Of a DNA stretch of 64,000 nucleotides, positions 57,471-64,000 are shown in pieces. Origin of the DNA: Parelaphostrongylus tenuis (taxonomy: Eukaryota > Nematoda > Chromadorea > Rhabditida > Metastrongylidae); contig JAHQIW010004775.1 in NCBI GenBank assembly GCA_019055375.1, positions 124,001 to 188,000 of the forward strand. The letters run 5' to 3'. Made by a program: the position numbers and the translations under genes. Each line of letters opens with the position of its first letter. Position 1 is the stretch's first letter. The notes below the pieces were generated by a model. The model was not told the origin of the DNA, searched no databases, and was given only the letters and a program-made list of their open reading frames with translations.

Positions 57471-58959
57471 CCCCTTTTTCAGGCACAGGTAACTAATTAA
57501 GTAACTCATGAATTCTTCGGTGCTGTGGTATTAAAAGTTTGTTTTTACACCTAAAACTCGAATTTTGTGCGTAATTTTGTATAAAACTAATTCGGAGCAT
57601 AGATTATTGATAGCATAGATTATTGCTTTTATTAGGAGTATTGATAATCTGCCATCTAGCTAACAGTAAAACATTATGATACAAAATCAAGGTTAATTTT
57701 CTCAAGAATTCTATAACACCATCATAAGTGACACGGCTATCTCAAAGATTTTATGATGGAAATTCTAGTTGTTCCACAGAAATTTTCACATAAATTCGAC
57801 TAAATAATTCGACTTTTTCCATCTACATTTTCAACTCGACGTGTTAACGAAACAAATGGTCCCCTAACAAACCAGTGATTAAACAAATAATTGATCTCAG
57901 AAAGAAAAGGTTGCCAGTGCTACTAGTCATGCTGGGAATGCAGTTCTTTTGTGAAGGAAGAAAGCGGGAAGTGGTTTATTTTTGTAACTTTTTAAACTAT
58001 TACGCCATCTAAGGTCACAAATAGATAAAGATTACTATTTGAACAAAATATCGTTTCCGTGTCATGAAAGAAGTCGCAGCAACGCATAGAGAAGCATTTC
58101 TAGCCCTTGAATTTAGAAATTTTCAATTAATTGGTTAGAAGGCAAGTATAGCTGAATGGTCAGGAAACTTAAACTTTAAAAAAAGCATCCACAATGAAAA
58201 ATGTTCCGATGAAATTTTTATCGTGTAATCATTTTTTGCAATAGTTTGAATGTAATAAAATATAAGAAGCCAGGCAGTAACTTACCAAATGTGGCTGTTG
58301 CTGAAGGAATTACCAATAGGATTGCTAATAGGTAAAGCATGGCAGAGGTGATCTTCTAACGTCGGAACAATCGTTGCGTGTCTTATAAGGCGTGTTCTAC
58401 AGGGGCAACACGACAGGTTCGGGTGAAACTAAGTCATTGTATTGCGATAGCATCCCAACAGCACAAGAAAAGGTCAGGATATCGATCCAAGAAGTCGAAA
58501 CTTAATTATTTAGTTCTGAGTTGCAGAAGATGTAAAGGGGTTGGCGGAAAATCAGTATAAAATCCCTTACCAAACAGATTTTTCGGTAAATTGCCCTTCA
58601 CTTATAAGTAAATGAAGCTCTGTCCAATCAAGTTTCTTGCAGCGTGATGAAGGCTCATTGTTGTGCTTTAACGGTCATGTTGGGATTTTAAAAAGATCCG
58701 ATATGTCGATAATGGTGCTCATCTAACAGTCTTCAAACTCGAGCCAAAACGTCTGATTTCCGACAACCTCTACAAGTGAAGGTGTGTACAATGGAGTGGA
58801 TGGAAGTTCTGGAACTTGTGCAATATGCGATAGCGGACCATCGTAGCAATATAGGTGCACTCAATCTATATAATTAGATTCAAAGATGAGTTGCAGATCT
58901 GGATAGTGACTGAAGTTACATCGCGGACATCTGTCAAAGTTTCTAAACAGATCTTAATC

Positions 58960-59115
58960 TGCTTATTGGCACTTTACCCTCTCATCTCTGACACCACTTT
59001 GCCGACTTCGGAGAGATGTAAGTCTTGGTTAGCCATGGGCGCGCGATCGAACCATCGACCGCATGTGCACCGCAGTGCGTCTCCAACCACTGCCCAACAT
59101 GCGCGCGCTTTTGTC
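58960..59115 (-). mobile_element. tRNA-derived SINE (head plus body)
   Basis: The - strand reads GCGCGCATGTTGGGCAGTGG, then GGTCGATGGTTCGATCGCGC (box B), then GGCTAACCAAGACTTACATC. Same layout as 1262-1462. Confidence 0.65.
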
Positions 59116-59689
59116 AAGGCGGCAGACTGAATCGGCGAGTCACTGGATGGTGGTTTAAAGTTGAGTTGAAATTTCGTATCAAAAATATATCCAAAACAAA
59201 ATGTAGTTGAATTTTGAAAGAACTGACTTCCATTTGCGCCTCAATTTCCCCACCAATCACAGCAATTTCCCTTCATTCACTAGTCACGGCTATTGGTATA
59301 TGAATTCCCCAAAATTGCTCATATAAGGAGGTTCACCTTCATTGGAAACGGTGGAAGCTTTTATCGTCTAGGTGACCGTTGATAAAAGTAAAATGATTGT
59401 GTTTGCCTACAAGTCAAGTATCAAGCGACATGTGCTTTTGCTTCTCTGCTGAATGAAATTGAAAAAAAAAAGTTGCTCACACACTTAATCTATAATAATT
59501 CCCGAGTTTTTCCATACAAACGAAAATTAAGCAGATCGTGTGGAATATACTAAGTAGAAAATTCTATGTCAATTCACTGAAGAGAGCTTCTGCGAGCTTA
59601 CATTGCTCCTATAATAACATTATTGCAATTCAAATTGACCTACTCTGGCTTTGATGAGAGTGATCTTATATTTGAAATAGTTACCTTCA

Positions 59690-60030
59690 GATGAGCATTA
59701 CTATCAAGTTGGAATAATGTGATCCCTTTCTTAGCGACTGATCTGAGAACTCGTCTGAGACAATATAATCTGATATCAGATTATATTGTTTCAAGCGGCG
59801 TATCAAAAACAGCTCGATAAGAAAGGTATTACAATATACGTTTACCAACAATAGAGCAATCACTGCAACAATGTCAGGTGATCTTTCCACTGGACATGCA
59901 GTGTGAGATGTATAGTGTCGAATGCCTTACATATAGGGATTGGCTGAACCGAAAAGGCTTGTGCTGCTGATGAGGTTTGCTAGAATAAGCTAGAATACGT
60001 TTGTATATCTAGCACTAGAAGTGCCATGAC
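59690..60030. repeat. Dispersed repeat with a 30-bp perfect palindrome
   Basis: It shares GATTGGCTGAACCGAAAAGG and TATCTAGCACTAGAAGTGCC with the 29760 copy. At 59760-59789 it contains a perfect 30-base palindrome centred on GATATC. Confidence 0.5.
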
Positions 60031-60859
60031 AGATCTCATCAAATGCTTAAAATGTGTTATCAAAATGTAAAGGTAGATTGATAGTAAATGACTCACTTGT
60101 GGGTTATGGTAATCAGTACCACATCATTCCGTTTGCAATGGTGAGAAGTTTTGATTGTGAACTGTTTGTGTTCTTACAGAACGAGTTTATTGTGCGAATC
60201 ATAGATTAATGCTGAATAAACGTAAAAATGAGTGTGCTTACCATTCTTTGTTTTTCCGTGATCACAGATGGTAAAGGTGAGCTTCTAAAACTTAAATTAG
60301 TAGCGATGAAGCATAAATGGTAATTTAGGCCTAAAAATGGCGAACCTTGTACAGCTTCCGATTTTTCGTCCTATCTACTTTCCATGTGATCTGAACATAT
60401 TAGGAAAAGTGAACTCTGACTCTGAGAGCAATTTGCAATTATTTACTTTTTCGCTGTTCACATTTCAGTGGCTTTCCAAATAGAAACAAAACAAAATGAA
60501 ATCTGTTTGAGTCCATTTCTGCTTTATTTGTATCGAAATATGCCAAAGATGTAGCAAAGGTGCAAAATAGCAGAGGGTTCCGCGCACATATTTGAGTTCT
60601 ATTTTTCCTTTTGTCCAAAGGTGCCCATGAGAAACCATCATGCTACATACTTAGGATGATAGATCGCGTGGCACTAACGGCCGCGCTGTCGAAAGTGTGT
60701 TATATGAGTATCTCGTATTGCAAACAGAAGGAGAATTTTGAAATTTGGACCTACATCGATGACTAGGAATAAAAACGCTGCTTTACATGTCGAGAAGTCG
60801 AAAATCATATCGGTCATTTCTTAGTCCTACCGATAAACTGGAACAGTCATCAGCGAAAG

Positions 60860-61102
60860 GTGGTGTCAGAAGATGTCTACCTCGCAGCGGTAAGATCACC
60901 GGCCCTAAGATTCGATTTGTTCTTGAAATTCTTAAAGGAAAGGTATGATGCTGCTGTTTCTCGCGAAGCGAAAGAACTCGTAGAGTGGCTCTCGTCCGCA
61001 GCATGGACGAGCGGTGAATTTACGGGCGCCCTCTCGAGTCATTGGACACGTGATAAAGAAGGTCTGCGCTGGGATATGCCAGTGTCTTCGATGGTCTGTT
61101 GA
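60860..61102 (+). CDS. Unrecognised open frame (80 codons)
   Basis: Reads FDLFLKFLKERYDAAVSREA and later ELVEWLSSAAWTSGEF. Composition is protein-like (balanced charge, helix-like segments) and more GC-rich than its surroundings. No splice structure or family recognised. It may be an exon or a transposon scrap. Confidence 0.2.
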   Translation: MVSEDVYLAAVRSPALRFDLFLKFLKERYDAAVSREAKELVEWLSSAAWTSGEFTGALSSHWTRDKEGLRWDMPVSSMVC

Positions 61103-64000
61103 TGAACACTAGATGTTATAGACATGTTGCAGCAGTAATTCAAAGCTTCGACTGAGCAAAAGTTGATTGAGAGAATAATTAAATGAATGTTTTTTGCAGA
61201 ATTCTCGCCGCTTTATTTTTCCTGTGTCTTGCTATCCGCAATTTGGGATCATTCGTGTGATTTTTCTAAATAGTTCTGTCAGTATATATAGTCTATCACA
61301 GTAATCCACTGCCTGAATGTTGATAATGCGAATATGGTAGTCATCAGTTAAGACCAGCTCCATAAGGCGTCGTGATAAATCAGCTGTTTTGAAACACTTT
61401 TGTTGTAACAATATTTGTTGTTTATCGATAAACTCGTTTCTTTCATCAAATATGGAAGACTATCAGTCTTTCGTCAAGGCAAATCATCTAAGGGGAAAAT
61501 TAAAGTTGATCGGCGTGTTGGTGTTGACCGAACGTGATTTGCAGAGTTTTGGTGTGGCCGTATTAAGCGTTCCCAGCTTCCCTCCATTAGTAACGTGCCT
61601 GTTTATCATAGACGCGCGAGAGATTCGTTGCCTTTATGCAGACAGAAACTGTTCTTGTGGCGGTGTTCACTCTTTCAACAAATCAGCCATCCAACTGAGG
61701 TCAATCCTTGTGAGACGAATCCAAATTTTCATAAGTGAAGTAAAGTCTTGTTGGCATATTGACGTATCGTAGGAAGCGCCACAACATCAAAATAGCTACA
61801 TAAGGCTCAATAAATTCGCGAATGAAATGATTTTTCACTGTGTCGCGTATGCCATAGGTTTGTGGATAATTCGCCTGCTCGACTCATTCCTTGGATGAAT
61901 GCGGAGTGCAAACCACAGGACTTCTGAGTAATAGGATAAAATAATGCATAATAAGACTACGAGCCGCGATTATTTTCGGCGGCTTACTACAGTTCCCACA
62001 TCCATTGCGGCCCTCTCTCTGCTTTTCTATCACCCGTGTTTAATCTTTCTAATGACTGTCATCAATCCACCCGGTAACGAGATTAGTTTTGGGAGCTTAT
62101 GTTAAATCAAGGGGCTTAGGCTGAAGCCGTGGTTAGTCGCAATTTTTAGCTTTATTTGCTTATTAATTTTTATTTTAGCTGCAAAGTACGTGGAGAAATA
62201 TAGTCACAAGAGAGCTGCGTTACGAGCAGAACTTTGAACCTAGAGTGGCTGCGAACTCGTGATTTTCTTTAATCGTACTCAATATCTAATAGATACAAAA
62301 AAGTTAATTTCTTCATTTTAAGTCAGCTCTCATTCAAACCTCTCTCGCATGACTCAAAGAACTTGTTCAACGCCTTCTCTTGAAATTACCGCTGAGTTTT
62401 TGACAACTTCAACATTGGAGCGAATATTCACTTCATTTCGGCCTCAGATATCTGCTCTGCAACACGGCAAACCCTCAATAGTAATACCGACACATGTCGC
62501 GGCTCTCAGCTGACTGATTTATGCACAGACAAGCTAATTGTTAATTAGCATCGACAAGCAAACTCCATGGTCGTTACCTTCCAATGCGTTGATTCGGACT
62601 CAGATTCGTGAGCCTAAGTCCAAGTAGATTCCGAACCTCTTTACGGGCACAATTTCATCTTCTAACTAAGCTGCTCAGCACTTGAAAGGATTGCCTCTAT
62701 CGCTATTGGCCGAGACAGTGGAATGTCGTAGTCCAAACACAGCAACGAGCGACAGTTATTCTGTTCACCGGCTAAATAGTGAAATCACACTACATCTACC
62801 GACCATCTGTGTATTCATGTTGTATATGTAATTTTCGAACTCATTAACATTTCTAAACTAAATTGCTTCCAATTCCCACTAGTTTCTTTAACAGTGTCCT
62901 CAATATTCTTGAAAGTAACAAGAATTATGAAAATCTTGATTAAAACATGGATGTTCTACTAATGAGGTATACTGTGAAGGTCATGACTGAGCCACGGATG
63001 AAATAAACCCACATTGCGAAAAATATCCAACATATTGTAGGGATTGGTAGCAAGTGGTCAGTGACGGAGGTTATCAGATGGCAAGGTGCTGATTCGACCT
63101 CCTTCCCAACACTTTCTTGCAATTAAGCAACAAAAGCTTTTTGTAGCACCTTAACTGGGGTTCCTTGCGAGAAGATTTGTCCAACCAGCATTCAATGTCG
63201 CTCGTTAAAGAAACAGAATCTTCGAGGAACAGTTGAAAACACACGAAAGGTTCAAAGATTGTTGTAGATGCACTCGAACGAACCGTGACTATATCTTTCC
63301 GCGGCAGCTCACGCTCGCACTACACCACCGAGTCCTTCGCTTTGCCTTTCTCAAGCCCGTTTTGAGGTATTCGATGGATTGTAGCAAATAATCATAATCG
63401 CGAATGGTATAGAGAGACAACTCCTTATCAAACCACACTTAAGCTGATGCCATGGCAGAAATAACAATGTTGACTTTTACTCTGTAAAAAGAAACCCCTT
63501 TAAGCTTTGCTTGTATCTCAGCGCTTTTGTGAATATTGAAGAAATGAATGAGGCGTGCGGCGCATACTTTGTGGAAAGGATAGTTGTGGCTCGAGTTCTA
63601 TACATATACATCAGGCTGCAGAATGTTGACTGTAGATGCTAACATCTCAGCATATCTTTTAGTTGGATCTCCAAAAGGATATTTGCAACTTTTTTGGAGA
63701 CGCCACGCTATTTTTCACGTCCATATGTTGTCTTTTCTTACCATGTAAGTGCCTTATCTGCATGTTGCTATCGGCATATAATTTTTTAGAACCCAAACGT
63801 GAAACGGCTCTTGAAAGCCGAGATCTGCACTCCGACTATTCGAATGTGAGCGCTCGTTGAATTTTAGAGAACGTTGATACGCTGTGAAAGTAATGTAAAG
63901 TGCCCTAGAAGTGATTGAATTATCAACCCACGTAGCCGCTGCATAATGGAATGTTGGGCTGATCACTGAATAGGAAAGCTGAGCATGGACTTTCGAGTCT

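Larger units (their letters stand above)
55600..64000. other. Downstream flank, mostly unassigned
   Basis: Besides the Gly-rich frame, CT tract, SINE and palindrome repeat, only isolated frames are seen (for example 61389-61772, 127 codons, no family recognised). No complete gene visible. Confidence 0.4.

Noticed and set aside
61389..61772. 127-codon frame as a gene
   Set aside because: No family resemblance, no splice context, composition like the surrounding AT-rich DNA.

Overview
The window looks like nuclear DNA of a parasitic clade V nematode (order Strongylida, most likely a hookworm or close relative). The evidence is one gene whose exons match nematode calcineurin A, short introns with TTTTAG/TTTCAG acceptors beside huge repeat-filled introns, AT-rich sequence, TTAGGC-type telomere-like hexamers, and remnants of RTE-type retrotransposons, mariner transposons and tRNA-derived SINEs of the kinds that fill strongylid genomes. 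The species call is an inference; no database was searched.

The only gene I can reconstruct is the calcineurin catalytic subunit (C. elegans tax-6 type) on the + strand. It runs from an ATG at 21175 to a stop at 55094. Fourteen constitutive exons join in one frame to 1551 nt (516 codons plus stop), spread over about 34 kb. All metal-ligand and catalytic residues, the CnB-binding helix, the calmodulin-binding helix and the C-terminal autoinhibitory domain are present. I also see signs of alternative splicing: a pair of duplicated 98-nt exons covering the autoinhibitory segment (54099-54196 and 54474-54571), which frame logic makes mutually exclusive; a 33-nt cassette exon (37386-37418) at the CnB-binding helix; a possible 9-nt microexon (48546-48554); and a tandem acceptor 9 nt apart at the last exon.

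Layout. 1-21 kb: no recognisable complete gene. It holds a very GC-rich island (2.4-3.08 kb) that could be a promoter or exon, mariner remnants (1.6-2.1 kb and 14.4-15.1 kb), several fold-back MITE-like elements, SINEs and tRNA-like copies. 20.3-20.6 kb: a long pyrimidine tract upstream of the gene start. 21-55 kb: the calcineurin gene, with introns loaded with (TA)n tracts, RTE fragments, two mariner lineages and fold-back elements with tRNA-like cores. 55-64 kb: 3' UTR and AT-rich sequence with one Gly-rich reading frame at 57.2 kb of uncertain status, and a SINE.

Exon coordinates come from reading splice sites and matching the protein family by eye. They were not tested against transcripts.
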